The notes under the pieces: model-generated
What the model was told of the DNA's origin: nothing
The model's database searches: none
The model's input: only the letters and a program-made list of their open reading frames with translations
Translations under genes and position numbers: made by a program
In this document: in pieces, positions 9,485 through 18,915 of the stretch
Layout of the letters: every line of letters starts with the position of its first letter
How positions within the stretch are numbered: position 1 is the stretch's first letter
Source: Pseudomonadota bacterium
Lineage (GTDB): Bacteria > Pseudomonadota > Gammaproteobacteria > Burkholderiales > Casimicrobiaceae
DNA length: 46,842 nt
Assembly (NCBI GenBank): GCA_018241765.1
Contig: JAFEDD010000022.1
Location: 1 to 46,842 of the forward strand
Reading direction: 5' to 3'

Positions 9485-10720
9485 TTAGAGATCCAGCAGC
9501 ATCCGCGCCGGATCCTCGAGCGCTTCTTTCATCGCCACCAGCGAAAGCACGGCTTCGCGGCCGTCGATGATGCGATGGTCGTAACTCAGCGCGAGGTAGT
9601 TCATCGGGCGAATGACGATCTGGCCGTTTTCCACGACGGCGCGGTCTTTCGTGGCGTGGACGCCGAGGATCGCGCTTTGCGGCGGGTTGATGATCGGCGT
9701 CGAGAGCATCGAGCCGAAGGTGCCGCCATTGGAGATCGTGAACGTGCCGCCGGTCAGCTCTTCGATGCCGAGCTTGCCTTCACCGGCGCGCTTGCCGAAG
9801 TCGGCGATCTGCTTTTCGACTTCCGCGATCGACAGTTGGTCGCAATCGCGCAGGATCGGCACGACGAGGCCGCGTGGTGAGCCGACGGCTATGCCGATAT
9901 CGTAGTAGCCGTGATAGACGATGTCGTTGCCGTCGACCGAGGCGTTGACGATCGGATATTTTTTCAGCGCATGCACGGCCGCCTTGACGAAGAAGCTCAT
10001 GAATCCGAGCTTCACGCCGTGCGCCTTCTCGAAGCGGTCCTTGTAGAGGTTGCGCAGGTCGATCACCGGTTTCATGTTGACCTCGTTGAACGTGGTCAGG
10101 ATGGCAGCGGTGGATTGCGACTGCACCAGCCGCTCGGCGACGCGCGCACGCAGGCGAGTCATCGCCACGCGCTGCTCGGGCCGGTTGCCGAGCGGCACAT
10201 TGGCGGCAGACGCGGGCGTGACCGCACTCGCCGCGACCGGTGCCGCTGCGGGCGTGCCAGCGGCCTTTGCCTCGACCGCCGCGATCACGTCACCCTTGGT
10301 GATGCGATCGCCACGGCCGGTACCCTGCACACTCGCGGGGTCGATGCCGGTGTCGGCGAGCATCTTCTTCGCGGCCGGCAGCGCGCCGGGCGCCGCTTGT
10401 GGCGCGGGTGCTGCCGCGACCGGTGCGACCGGTTGCGCCGGCGCCGCGGCCGCTGGCGCGCCGCTGGCGGCGGCCGCCTTCGCTTCGGTGTCGATGACGC
10501 CAAGCACGACGCCCGAGGTCACCGTGGTGCCGGCCGAAACCTTGATTTCGACCAGCACGCCGTCGCTCTGCGCGGGCGTTTCGAGCACCACCTTGTCGGT
10601 CTCGATGTCACACAGGTTCTGGTCACGTTTGACGGCGTCGCCCGGCTTCGCGTGCCACGCGGCGAGTGTTCCTTCGGGTGTGCCTTCGGCGAGTTGCGGG
10701 ACTTTGACTTCAATCAGCAT
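9485..10720 (-). CDS. odhB: Dihydrolipoyllysine succinyltransferase, E2 of 2-oxoglutarate dehydrogenase
   Basis: This is the E2 core that transfers the succinyl group to CoA. There is one N-terminal lipoyl domain with the acceptor Lys43 in ETDKVVLE. An Ala/Pro linker, a peripheral subunit-binding domain ([20 protein letters not shown]) and a catalytic domain ending with [11 protein letters not shown] follow. The start ATG at 10720 gives 411 residues beginning [13 protein letters not shown], the family N-terminus. The frame remains open for 25 more codons, but these run through an inverted-repeat region and are not homologous. It lies between odhA and lpdA. Confidence 0.97.
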   Translation of the reverse strand: MLIEVKVPQLAEGTPEGTLAAWHAKPGDAVKRDQNLCDIETDKVVLETPAQSDGVLVEIKVSAGTTVTSGVVLGVIDTEAKAAAASGAPAAAAPAQPVAPVAAAPAPQAAPGALPAAKKMLADTGIDPASVQGTGRGDRITKGDVIAAVEAKAAGTPAAAPVAASAVTPASAANVPLGNRPEQRVAMTRLRARVAERLVQSQSTAAILTTFNEVNMKPVIDLRNLYKDRFEKAHGVKLGFMSFFVKAAVHALKKYPIVNASVDGNDIVYHGYYDIGIAVGSPRGLVVPILRDCDQLSIAEVEKQIADFGKRAGEGKLGIEELTGGTFTISNGGTFGSMLSTPIINPPQSAILGVHATKDRAVVENGQIVIRPMNYLALSYDHRIIDGREAVLSLVAMKEALEDPARMLLDL

Positions 10721-10737
10721 GGCGGATCTCTTGCAGG

Positions 10738-10792
10738 GTGGGCACCGCGTGCCCACGGGTTCGGTTCGTTGGGGATGGGCACACGGTACCCA
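10738..10792. repeat. REP-like hairpin pair between odhA and odhB
   Basis: Two short palindromes sit in tandem in the 143-bp gap. The first is perfect: GTGGGCAC, CGC loop, GTGCCCAC (10738-10756). The second, at 10776-10792, is a decayed version of the same unit (TGGGCAC, ACG, GTACCCA, one mismatch). A pair of related hairpins about 20 bp apart resembles a REP doublet. The position inside an operon could affect mRNA stability between the E1 and E2 genes, which is inference. Confidence 0.6.
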
Positions 10793-10863
10793 CACTACGG
10801 GTCTTGGCTCTGGACTTCAACTGTCGCAAAGCGCGTTCGTCCTTGGTCATTGGTCCGGACGAT

Positions 10864-13701
10864 TCAAAGATGGGTCAGCATCTGCCCGGTTCCGAGCTTT
10901 GCGCTGAATGCGCTCTCGACCAGTTCCTTTTGCTGTTCCGTGTGCTTGGACAGGTAACCGACCGCCGGAGAGGCGCTGACCTCGCGCCCTGCGTAGAGCA
11001 GCACCTGCTCGGGCTTGACGTCGGCCCGGAAGTACGCCATCAATCGATACCACGCGCCCTGATTCTGCGGCTCTTCCTGACACCAGACGACCTCGTGCGC
11101 GTTCGGGAACTTCTTGAGTTGCGCCTTGAAGTCGTCGTGCGGGAACGGATACTGCTGTTCGAGCCGGATGATGGCCACGTCCTTGATGTCGCGCTCGCGG
11201 CGATACGCGGCCAGTTCGTAGTAGACCTTGCCCGAGCAGACGATGACGCGCCGCACGTTCTTGGCGACGATCTTGTCGACCTCGCCGATCACCGATTGGA
11301 AGGTGCCGCTCGCGAGTTCCTCGAGCGTGCTGACCGCTTCCTTGTGGCGAAGCAGCGACTTCGGCGACATGACGATCAGCGGTCGCCGCCAGTCGCGATG
11401 CATCTGCCGACGCAGCATGTGATAGCACTGCGCGGGCGTCGAGGGCACGACGACCTGCATGTTGTGCTCGGCGCACAGTTGCAGGAAGCGCTCGGGCCGC
11501 GCCGAGGAGTGCTCCGGGCCCTGCCCCTCGTACCCATGCGGCAAGAGCAGCGTGAGGCCGCAGACGCGCCCCCATTTCACTTCGCCCGAGCTGATGAACT
11601 GGTCGATGACGACCTGCGCGCCGTTCGCGAAGTCGCCGAACTGCGCTTCCCAGATCACGAGCTGATTCGGCTCGGAGGTGGAGTAGCCGTACTCGAATCC
11701 GAGCACCGCCTCTTCCGACAGGATGGAGTCGATGACGGTGAATTCGCCCTGCTTGGGTGCGATGTGCTGCAACGGAATGTGAATGCCGCTGTCCCACTTT
11801 TCGCGGTTCTGGTCATGAAAGACGGCATGCCGGTGCGAGAACGTGCCACGACCGCAATCTTCGCCGGACAGGCGCACGCCGATGCCTTCGTTGACCAGCG
11901 TGGCGTACGCGAGGTTCTCGGCCATGCCCCAGTCGATCGGGTGCTTGCCTTCACCCATCGCGCGGCGATCGGCAACGATTTTCTCGACGCGCGAATGCAG
12001 CACGAAGCCCTCGGGCATCGTGGTGAGCTTGCGCGCCAGTTCCTTCAGAGTCTTCAGCGGCACGGTGGTGTCGGCGGCGTCGCTCCACGCCCGATCGACG
12101 AAGCGCGCCCAATCCTGCTGAAACGGGGCGACATAGTTGGACAGCACCGTCTTGTTGGTGTGCTGACCGCGATCGAGGGCATCGCGGAACGCCGTGCTCA
12201 AACGATCGCCCTCGCCAGCGGGCACAACCCCATCGCGTTCGAGACGGTCCGCATAGAGCTTGCGCGTGCCGGGGTGCTGATGAATCTTCTTGTACATCAA
12301 CGGCTGCGTCATCATCGGCTCATCCTGTTCGTTGTGGCCGAGGCGACGGAAGCAAACCAGGTCGATGAATACGTCCTTGTGGAAGATCATGCGGTAGTCG
12401 AGCGCGAGTTCGGTCACCAGCAAGCAGGTTTCCGGATCATCGGCATTGACGTGGAAGATCGGGCATTCGGCCATCTTGGCGATGTCGGTGCAATAGAGCG
12501 TCGAGCGGTAGTCGCGCGGGTCGCTCGTGGTGAAACCGATCTGGTTGTTGATGACCACGTGCACGGTACCGCCGGTGCCGTAGTGGCGCGTCTGCGACAG
12601 CGCGAGCGTCTCCTGCACCACGCCCTGGCCGGCGACGGCAGCGTCGCCGTGCAGCAGGATGCCCAGCACCTGGCGGCCTGATTTGTCGCCCCGGCGGTTC
12701 TGGCGGGCACGCACCGAGCCGGTGACGACGGGGTTGACGATCTCGAGGTGCGAGGGGTTGAACGCGAGCGTGATGTGCATCGGGCCGCCCGGCGTCGTGA
12801 TGTCGCTGGAAAAGCCCTTGTGATATTTGACGTCGCCCGCCGACAGATGCGTGTCGTACTTGCCCTCGAACTCGTCGAACAGATCCTTGGGCATTTTGCC
12901 GAACGTGTTGACCAGCACACCGAGCCGCCCGCGGTGCGCCATGCCGATCACCGCCTCCTGCACGCCGGCGGCGCCGGCCTTTTGGAGCAGATGGTCGAGC
13001 AGCGGAATCAAGGTGTCGCCGCCTTCGCCCGAGAACCGCTTCTGCCCCATGTACTTCGTATGCAGGTAGCGCTCCAGCCCTTCCGCCGCGGTGAGCCGTT
13101 CGAGGATGTGGCGCTTCTCGTCGTTGTTCCAGGCGGGTTTCAGGCGCGTCGTCTCGATGCGCTGACGCAGCCATTCACGCTCGTCCTCGTTGGTAAGGTA
13201 CATGTACTCGACCGCCACCGTGCGGCAGTAGGTTTCGCGAAGCGCGGCGATGATGTCCTTGAGTTTGCCGCGCGGCTGGCCGCTGATGAGCAACAGGCCG
13301 GTGGCGAACTCCGTCTCCATGTCGCTGTCGGCAAGGCCGTAGTGCTTGGGGTCGAGCTCCTTGATCGCCGGTACGTCCTGCCGCTTCAAGGGGTCGATGT
13401 CGGCAATGCGCCCACCGACCGAGCGATAGGCGTGGATGAGCTTCATGACACCGAGCTGCTTGTCCATCAGCGTCGCGTCGATGCTCGCGGTCGCCGCCTT
13501 GCGCGTCTTCGCCATCGCGGCGAAGGCGTCGATGACGGGCTGATGGGCAACGTCCTGCGCACCCTCGCGCAGGCTATCGAAGTATTCGCGCCACTTCGGT
13601 GCAACCGAGGTCGGATCGGCGAGGTACTGGTCGTACTGCTCCTCGATGTAGGGCATGTTGCCGCCGAAAATCGTCGACGTATCCTGGAATTGCTTCATCA
13701 T
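10864..13701 (-). CDS. odhA: 2-oxoglutarate dehydrogenase E1 component
   Basis: E1 is the thiamine-diphosphate enzyme that decarboxylates 2-oxoglutarate and succinylates the E2 lipoyl arm. The 945-residue length is normal. Visible signatures are the N-terminal E2-binding segment (GGNMPYIEEQYDQYL), IGMAHRGRLGVL, HGDAAVAGQGVVQE, the thiamine/Mg region NNQIGFTTSDPRD, RLGHNEQDEP and the C-terminal LLPHGYEGQGPEHSSAR. An SD-like GGAGAAG precedes the ATG; initiation could also use the second ATG, at 13698. It lies downstream of gltA in the same direction. Confidence 0.97.
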   Translation of the reverse strand: MMKQFQDTSTIFGGNMPYIEEQYDQYLADPTSVAPKWREYFDSLREGAQDVAHQPVIDAFAAMAKTRKAATASIDATLMDKQLGVMKLIHAYRSVGGRIADIDPLKRQDVPAIKELDPKHYGLADSDMETEFATGLLLISGQPRGKLKDIIAALRETYCRTVAVEYMYLTNEDEREWLRQRIETTRLKPAWNNDEKRHILERLTAAEGLERYLHTKYMGQKRFSGEGGDTLIPLLDHLLQKAGAAGVQEAVIGMAHRGRLGVLVNTFGKMPKDLFDEFEGKYDTHLSAGDVKYHKGFSSDITTPGGPMHITLAFNPSHLEIVNPVVTGSVRARQNRRGDKSGRQVLGILLHGDAAVAGQGVVQETLALSQTRHYGTGGTVHVVINNQIGFTTSDPRDYRSTLYCTDIAKMAECPIFHVNADDPETCLLVTELALDYRMIFHKDVFIDLVCFRRLGHNEQDEPMMTQPLMYKKIHQHPGTRKLYADRLERDGVVPAGEGDRLSTAFRDALDRGQHTNKTVLSNYVAPFQQDWARFVDRAWSDAADTTVPLKTLKELARKLTTMPEGFVLHSRVEKIVADRRAMGEGKHPIDWGMAENLAYATLVNEGIGVRLSGEDCGRGTFSHRHAVFHDQNREKWDSGIHIPLQHIAPKQGEFTVIDSILSEEAVLGFEYGYSTSEPNQLVIWEAQFGDFANGAQVVIDQFISSGEVKWGRVCGLTLLLPHGYEGQGPEHSSARPERFLQLCAEHNMQVVVPSTPAQCYHMLRRQMHRDWRRPLIVMSPKSLLRHKEAVSTLEELASGTFQSVIGEVDKIVAKNVRRVIVCSGKVYYELAAYRRERDIKDVAIIRLEQQYPFPHDDFKAQLKKFPNAHEVVWCQEEPQNQGAWYRLMAYFRADVKPEQVLLYAGREVSASPAVGYLSKHTEQQKELVESAFSAKLGTGQMLTHL

Positions 13702-13860
13702 TTGCGCTTCTCCTCGGGGGCGGTGCGGCGCGGGCGGCAGGTAGGTGCGCCGGCAGTCCCGCTCGCCGCGCCGCTCGTGTCACGGGCAGGGTATCGATGT
13801 GCTGTGCGGCAGGACCCTTCGTCGCTTGCTCGGACGGGTCGCACCGCAGCGCTTGGGTCC

Positions 13861-15168
13861 TTATCGTTGATGCAGCGGCACCACGTCGCGCGCATTGGAA
13901 CCGGTGAAGAGCTGGCGCGGCCGTCCGATTTTCTGGTCGGGGTCAGCGAGCATTTCGTTCAGTTGCGCAATCCAGCCGACGGTGCGTGCCAGCGCGAAGA
14001 TCGCGGTGAACAGCGACGTCGGAATGCCGAGCGCGCGCTGCACGATGCCGGAATAGAAATCGACGTTCGGGTAGAGTTTGCGGGAGACGAAATACTCGTC
14101 GGAGAGCGCGATGCGCTCGAGCTCCATCGCGAGTTTGAACAGCGGATCGTTCTGCAGACCCAGCTCGCCAAGCACTTCGTAGCAGGTCTCGCGCATCAGC
14201 TTGGCGCGCGGGTCGTAGTTCTTGTAGACGCGGTGGCCGAAACCCATCAGCCGAACGTGTGAGTTCTTGTCCTTCACGGCCGCGATGAACTCGCCGATCT
14301 TCTCGACGCCGCCACTCTTCTGGATGTCGAGCAGCATCGACAGCGCGGCCTCGTTGGCGCCTCCGTGAGCGGGCCCCCAAAGACACGCAACGCCCGCCGC
14401 AATGGCGGCATAGGGGTTGGTGCCCGACGAGCCGCACAGACGGACCGTCGAGGTCGATGCGTTCTGTTCGTGATCGGCGTGCAGGATGAAGATGCGATCG
14501 AGCGCGCGAACCAGCACGTCGTTGACGACGTACTCTTCGCACGGCGTGGCGAACATCATGCGCATGAAGTTCGCGGTATACGAGAGATCGTTCTTCGGGT
14601 AGATCGTCGGCTGACCGGCCGAATACTTGTAGGCCATCGCCACCAGCGTCGGCATCTTGGCGATCAGGCGGATCGCCGCAATGTGGCGGTGTTCGGCGTT
14701 GTTGATGTCGAGCGTGTCGTGGTAGAAGGCCGAGAGCGCACCGACCATGCCGGTGAGAATCGCCATGGGGTGCGCGTCACGCCGGAAGCCGCGCAGGAAG
14801 AAGTGCATCTGCTCGTGCACCATCGTGTGATGGATCACGTTGGCGACGAAGGCATCCTTCTGCGTGGCATTCGGCAGTTCGCCGTTCAGCAGCAGATAAC
14901 AGGTTTCGAGGTAATCGCAGTTGGTGGCAATCTGGTCGATCGGATAGCCGCGATAGCGCAACTCCCCCTTGTCGCCGTCGATGTACGTGATCGCGGAGCG
15001 ACAGGCGGCCGTGGACATGAAACCGGGGTCGTAGGTGAACTTGCCGGTCTTGCCGTAGAGTGTCTTGATGTCGATGACATCCGGCCCGACGCTGCCCTTG
15101 AGGACGGGAAATTCAACGCTCGGCGAACCATCGCTGAATGACAAGGTGGCGGTCGAGGAGGTGGTCAT
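13861..15168 (-). CDS. gltA: Type II citrate synthase
   Basis: Citrate synthase condenses acetyl-CoA with oxaloacetate. The 435-residue product is the long, hexameric type II form, with an N-terminal beta domain ([20 protein letters not shown]). The catalytic regions [28 protein letters not shown] and [14 protein letters not shown] are present. This separates it from the shorter methylcitrate synthase at 23264-24430. It sits 54 bp after sdhE and 159 bp before odhA. Confidence 0.97.
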   Translation of the reverse strand: MTTSSTATLSFSDGSPSVEFPVLKGSVGPDVIDIKTLYGKTGKFTYDPGFMSTAACRSAITYIDGDKGELRYRGYPIDQIATNCDYLETCYLLLNGELPNATQKDAFVANVIHHTMVHEQMHFFLRGFRRDAHPMAILTGMVGALSAFYHDTLDINNAEHRHIAAIRLIAKMPTLVAMAYKYSAGQPTIYPKNDLSYTANFMRMMFATPCEEYVVNDVLVRALDRIFILHADHEQNASTSTVRLCGSSGTNPYAAIAAGVACLWGPAHGGANEAALSMLLDIQKSGGVEKIGEFIAAVKDKNSHVRLMGFGHRVYKNYDPRAKLMRETCYEVLGELGLQNDPLFKLAMELERIALSDEYFVSRKLYPNVDFYSGIVQRALGIPTSLFTAIFALARTVGWIAQLNEMLADPDQKIGRPRQLFTGSNARDVVPLHQR

Positions 15169-15222
15169 GTCGGGCTCCGATGAGGTCGATGTGGTGGGTG
15201 TTGAGAGAGGAAAAACTTCAGT

Positions 15223-15477
15223 TCAGGGCGTGACACGCGCCTCGCGCAACGTGCGCACCATCGCGTCGCAGTGCGCGGGGTAGTCGTCGGACCGACCGGC
15301 GATGATGTTCCAGAGATCATGGTCGGCAAGATCGATCAGGGTCAGCAGTTGCGCGTGTTCGTCGTCATTGAAATGGGCGCCGCGCCGCTCCAGCACGCGA
15401 CCGAGGATGATGTCGTTCTCGAGCAGCCCGCGCCGGCAGCGCCAGCGCAGCTTCGACAATTGGGCATCGGTCAACAT
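15223..15477 (-). CDS. sdhE: FAD assembly factor SdhE
   Basis: SdhE is a small factor that promotes covalent attachment of FAD to the SdhA flavoprotein. The 84-residue helical product contains the signature RRGLLENDIILGRVLE (the RGxxE motif) near the N-terminus. A C-terminal D-H-D-L-W-N-I-I region typical of the family follows. It is encoded 39 bp after sdhB in the same direction, which agrees with a role in succinate dehydrogenase maturation. Confidence 0.94.
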   Translation of the reverse strand: MLTDAQLSKLRWRCRRGLLENDIILGRVLERRGAHFNDDEHAQLLTLIDLADHDLWNIIAGRSDDYPAHCDAMVRTLREARVTP

Positions 15478-15516
15478 GCTGCTGCACAGGCTCGCGGTCG
15501 TTGGCGCTCGATCCGC

Positions 15517-16224
15517 TCAACCCTTGCGGGTGGCGATCATGTCCTTCAGCTTGACGATCGCGCGCGCGGGGTTCAGCCCCTTCGGGCAGACATCCGTGCA
15601 GTTCATGATCGTGTGGCAGCGGAACAGGCGGTAGGGGTCTTCCAGATTGTCGAGCCGCTCGTCTCGCGCCTGATCGCGGGTATCGGCGACGAAGCGATAG
15701 GCGGCCAGCAGCCCCGCCGGCCCGACGAATTTGTCGGGGTTCCACCAAAAGCTCGGGCATGCGGTGGAGCAGCAGGCACACAGAATGCACTCGTAGAGAC
15801 CGTTGAGCACCTCGCGGTCTTCCTGCGACTGCAAGCGCTCCTTCGCCGGCGGCGGCGTGTCGTTCACGACGTAGGGCTTGATCGAGTGGTACTGCTTGAA
15901 GAACTGGCTCATGTCGACGATCAGGTCGCGCACGACCGGCAGCCCCGGCAGCGGACGCAACGTGATCTTTTGCGGCAGCGTGCGCATGTTGGTCAGGCAC
16001 GCCAGCCCATTCTTGCCATTGATGTTCATCGCGTCCGAGCCGCAAACGCCTTCACGGCAGGAGCGGCGGTAGGCGATCGAGTCATCGAGCTTCTTCAGCT
16101 TCATCAGCGCGTCGAGCAGCATGCGTTCCGTCCCCTCGAGCTCGATCTCGAAGGTCTGCATGTAGGGCTTGGCGTCGCGGTCCGGGTCGTAGCGGTAGAT
16201 TTCAAAAATGCGCTTGTCGGCCAT
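15517..16224 (-). CDS. sdhB: Succinate dehydrogenase iron-sulfur subunit
   Basis: SdhB carries electrons from the flavoprotein to quinone through three Fe-S clusters. The [2Fe-2S] ligands are in SCREGVCGSD (Cys56, Cys61, Asp64) and LACLT (Cys76). The Asp at the third ligand position is also found in the E. coli protein. The [4Fe-4S] site is CILCACCSTACP and the [3Fe-4S] site lies in CHTIMNCTDVCPKGLNP. The length of 235 residues is standard. It lies between sdhA (15-bp gap) and sdhE. Confidence 0.97.
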   Translation of the reverse strand: MADKRIFEIYRYDPDRDAKPYMQTFEIELEGTERMLLDALMKLKKLDDSIAYRRSCREGVCGSDAMNINGKNGLACLTNMRTLPQKITLRPLPGLPVVRDLIVDMSQFFKQYHSIKPYVVNDTPPPAKERLQSQEDREVLNGLYECILCACCSTACPSFWWNPDKFVGPAGLLAAYRFVADTRDQARDERLDNLEDPYRLFRCHTIMNCTDVCPKGLNPARAIVKLKDMIATRKG

Positions 16225-16239
16225 GATCGGTCCTGCTCG

Positions 16240-18024
16240 TTAGAACGTCCGCTTGACGGGCGGGATGGAGTCGACGGTCAGAGGCTTCATCTGCACCGGC
16301 TTGTATTCGAGGCGATTGCCCTCGCTGAACCAAAGCGTGTGCCGCAACCAGTCGCGGTCGTTGCGTCCGAGCGGATGCTCGGGCGTGTCGCCGTAGTCAT
16401 CGACGGTGTGCGCGCCGCGGCTCTCATGACGGGCCGCAGCCGAAGTCATGGTCGCCTTCGCGGCCTCCATCAGATTGGCCACTTCGAGCGCTTCGACGCG
16501 GGCGGTGTTGAACACCTTGGATTTGTCCTTCAATGAGAGATGCTCGGCGCGCTCGGCGATCGCGAGCACCTTGACCAGCCCCTCATCCATGCTCTTTTGC
16601 GTGCGGAACACGCCGGCATGCGTCTGCATCGTGCGCCGCAAATCATTGGCCACGTCCTGCGGATATTCGCCGCCGCTCGCCGAATCAAGCTTGGCGATGC
16701 GCGCCAGCGAATAGTCGCCTGCGTCGGCAGGCAGCGGCTTGTGCGCCTTGCTGGAGAGCGCCGTGGCGATCAGGTGGTCGCCCGCCGCACGACCAAAAAC
16801 CAGCAGGTCGAGCAGCGAGTTGGTGCCAAGCCGATTGGCGCCATGCACCGACACGCAGGAGCATTCGCCAATGGCGTAGAAGCCGTTGACCACGGTGGAC
16901 GGGTTGCCGTTCTTTGGGACCACGACCTGGCCATGGATGTTGGTCGGAATGCCGCCCATCTGGTAATGGATGGTCGGCACGACCGGGATCGGCTCGCGGA
17001 TGACGTCGACGTTCGCGAAGTTGATGCCGATCTCGTGCACCGAGGGCAGCCGCTTCATGATCGTCTCGGCGCCCAGGTGCGTCAGATCGAGTTCGATGTA
17101 ATCGCGGTTCGGTCCGCAGCCGCGCCCTTCCTTGATCTCCTGATCCATGCAGCGGGAGACGAAGTCGCGCGGCGCGAGGTCCTTCAGGTGCGGGGCGTAA
17201 CGCTCCATGAAGCGCTCGCCATCCTTGTTGCGCAGGATGGCGCCTTCGCCACGGCAACCCTCGGTCAGCAACACGCCGGCGTTGTGCACGCCGGTCGGGT
17301 GGAACTGCCAGAACTCCATGTCTTCGAGCGGAACGCCGGCGCGCGCCGCCATGCCGAGACCGTCGCCGGTGTTGATGTAGGCGTTGGTCGATGCGGCGAA
17401 GATGCGCCCGGCGCCACCCGTCGCGAAGAGCACGCATTTCGCGTGAAAGATCGACACCTCACCGGTTTCCATTTCGAGCGCGGTGATGCCGACGACGTCG
17501 CCCTCGGCGTCGCGGATGAGATCGAGCGCCATCCACTCGACGAAGAACTGCGTGTTGCTGCGCACGTTTTGCTGGTAGAGCGTGTGCAGCATCGCGTGGC
17601 CGGTGCGGTCGGCCGCGGCGCAGGCACGCGGCACGGGCTTTTCGCCGTACTTTGCGCTGTGGCCACCGAACGGGCGCTGGTAGATCGTGCCGTCCGGATT
17701 GCGATCGAACGGCATGCCCATGTGCTCGAGCTCATAGACGACCTTGGGTGCCTCGCGGCACATGAATTCGATGGCGTCCTGGTCGCCGAGCCAGTCGCCG
17801 CCCTTCACCGTGTCGTAGAAGTGATAGTGCCAGTTATCCTCTTCCATGTTGCCGAGCGAGGCGCCGATGCCCCCCTGTGCGGCAACGGTGTGAGAGCGCG
17901 TCGGAAACACCTTGGAGAGCACGGCGACGTGCAACCCGGCACGCGCGAGTTGCAGTGCGCAGCGCATGCCGGCACCGCCGGCACCGACCACCACGGCATC
18001 GTATTTTTGAATCGTCAGAGCCAT
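16240..18024 (-). CDS. sdhA: Succinate dehydrogenase flavoprotein subunit
   Basis: SdhA oxidises succinate to fumarate using covalently bound FAD. The nucleotide-binding site VVVGAGGAGMRCAL (from residue 11) and the flavinylated His45 in RSHTVAAQGG are visible. The substrate site HPTGVHNAGVLLTEGCRGEG and the later NRLGTNSLLDLLVFGR are also present. The 594-residue length is normal. It follows sdhD by 12 bp in the sdhCDAB order. Confidence 0.98.
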   Translation of the reverse strand: MALTIQKYDAVVVGAGGAGMRCALQLARAGLHVAVLSKVFPTRSHTVAAQGGIGASLGNMEEDNWHYHFYDTVKGGDWLGDQDAIEFMCREAPKVVYELEHMGMPFDRNPDGTIYQRPFGGHSAKYGEKPVPRACAAADRTGHAMLHTLYQQNVRSNTQFFVEWMALDLIRDAEGDVVGITALEMETGEVSIFHAKCVLFATGGAGRIFAASTNAYINTGDGLGMAARAGVPLEDMEFWQFHPTGVHNAGVLLTEGCRGEGAILRNKDGERFMERYAPHLKDLAPRDFVSRCMDQEIKEGRGCGPNRDYIELDLTHLGAETIMKRLPSVHEIGINFANVDVIREPIPVVPTIHYQMGGIPTNIHGQVVVPKNGNPSTVVNGFYAIGECSCVSVHGANRLGTNSLLDLLVFGRAAGDHLIATALSSKAHKPLPADAGDYSLARIAKLDSASGGEYPQDVANDLRRTMQTHAGVFRTQKSMDEGLVKVLAIAERAEHLSLKDKSKVFNTARVEALEVANLMEAAKATMTSAAARHESRGAHTVDDYGDTPEHPLGRNDRDWLRHTLWFSEGNRLEYKPVQMKPLTVDSIPPVKRTF

Positions 18025-18036
18025 CGTGGGGAACCC

Positions 18037-18384
18037 CTATTTGCTGACCGGGTTGAGCCCGAACAGGATGTAGACGGCCCACAGCACGGTGGCCGCCGCC
18101 GCGAGCCAGCTGTAGGCGTTGAGCACCGCGAGCAGCGCGCGGTTCTTCACATAATCGGGCCACACGTGCAACGCCCCGATCAGGCCGTGGTAGGCGATGG
18201 CAATGAGAGCGAGCAGCGTGGCCAGCTTGAAGCCGCCGTGCGCGAACAGTGCCTGCCACTGCGCCGCATTCGGTGCCCCGCTCACCAGCAACAGTGCGAG
18301 CACCAGCAGCACGTAGGCGGCGATGATCACCGCGCTGATGCGCTGCAACCACCATTCATGGATGTAGTTCGAATTCGTGGCCAT
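18037..18384 (-). CDS. sdhD: Succinate dehydrogenase membrane anchor subunit SdhD
   Basis: SdhD is the hydrophobic anchor that helps bind haem b and ubiquinone. The 115-residue product has three transmembrane helices: about residues 16-35, 47-68 and 88-108. The chosen ATG (MATNSNYIHEWWLQR) overlaps the sdhC stop by one base (TGATG), so translation is coupled. The WWLQRISA motif near the first helix is typical of the family. An upstream ATG five codons earlier lies inside sdhC and is less likely. Confidence 0.93.
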   Translation of the reverse strand: MATNSNYIHEWWLQRISAVIIAAYVLLVLALLLVSGAPNAAQWQALFAHGGFKLATLLALIAIAYHGLIGALHVWPDYVKNRALLAVLNAYSWLAAAATVLWAVYILFGLNPVSK

Positions 18385-18806
18385 CACCAGAGTCTCCACA
18401 CGACGAGAAGCGTCAGCACGATGCTCACGCCGAACACGGCAAACGCGGATGCGCGCGATGCGGGCAGCGTCATCCAGATGTCGGCCTCCTGGATGACGTG
18501 ACGCACGCCGGCTAGCAGATGGAAGATGAGCGCGAAGAGCAGCGCGATCAGCACCAGCTTGCCGACCGGATTGCCCCAGATCATCGTGCGAAATGCCTCG
18601 AACCCGGCCTCCGAGCGCAGACTCATCTGCAAGAGCGCCAGCAGGAACAGCAGCGCGACGAACATCGCAATGCCGCTCAGGCGATGGCTGATCGAGGTCA
18701 GACCGGGGATCGGCAGGCGATAGCGCGCGAGATCTCCGAGCCCCAGGTTGCGAAACTCGGGGCGCGGACGCGCCTTCGGCAGGATGGCAGATTCAGGCTT
18801 GGCCAT
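18384..18806 (-). CDS. sdhC: Succinate dehydrogenase cytochrome b556 subunit SdhC
   Basis: SdhC is the other membrane subunit of complex II, contributing to the haem and quinone sites. The 140 residues show the signature RPEFRNLGL and the SISHRLSGIAMF helix start near the N-terminus. The conserved HLLAGVRHVIQE in the later part carries the haem-ligand His region. Three membrane helices are visible. I chose the ATG at 18806 because GGAG lies eight bases upstream; the open frame extends 14 codons further without a family match. It is the first structural gene of the sdh block, 109 bp after gntR. Confidence 0.94.
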   Translation of the reverse strand: MAKPESAILPKARPRPEFRNLGLGDLARYRLPIPGLTSISHRLSGIAMFVALLFLLALLQMSLRSEAGFEAFRTMIWGNPVGKLVLIALLFALIFHLLAGVRHVIQEADIWMTLPASRASAFAVFGVSIVLTLLVVWRLW

Positions 18807-18915
18807 GCAGTGCTCTCCATGAAGGATGAATCGAAGTTGAGGCGGCAAGGTGCGCCACGATCGCGGCGCATTGTGCCGTTGCTGGCTGACCGGGAGCTTG
18901 CATCGCGCGACCCCC

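Noticed and set aside
10738-12681. 647-codon plus-strand open frame opposite odhA
   Set aside because: Shadow of odhA; no recognisable domain and no ribosome binding site.
13811-13861. AGGACCC/GGGTCCT inverted repeat between gltA and odhA
   Set aside because: Seven-bp stem with a 37-nt loop and no T-run; not above background for GC-rich DNA.
16540-18501. 653-codon plus-strand open frame opposite the sdh genes
   Set aside because: Antisense shadow spanning sdhA and sdhD, both with clear catalytic or membrane motifs.
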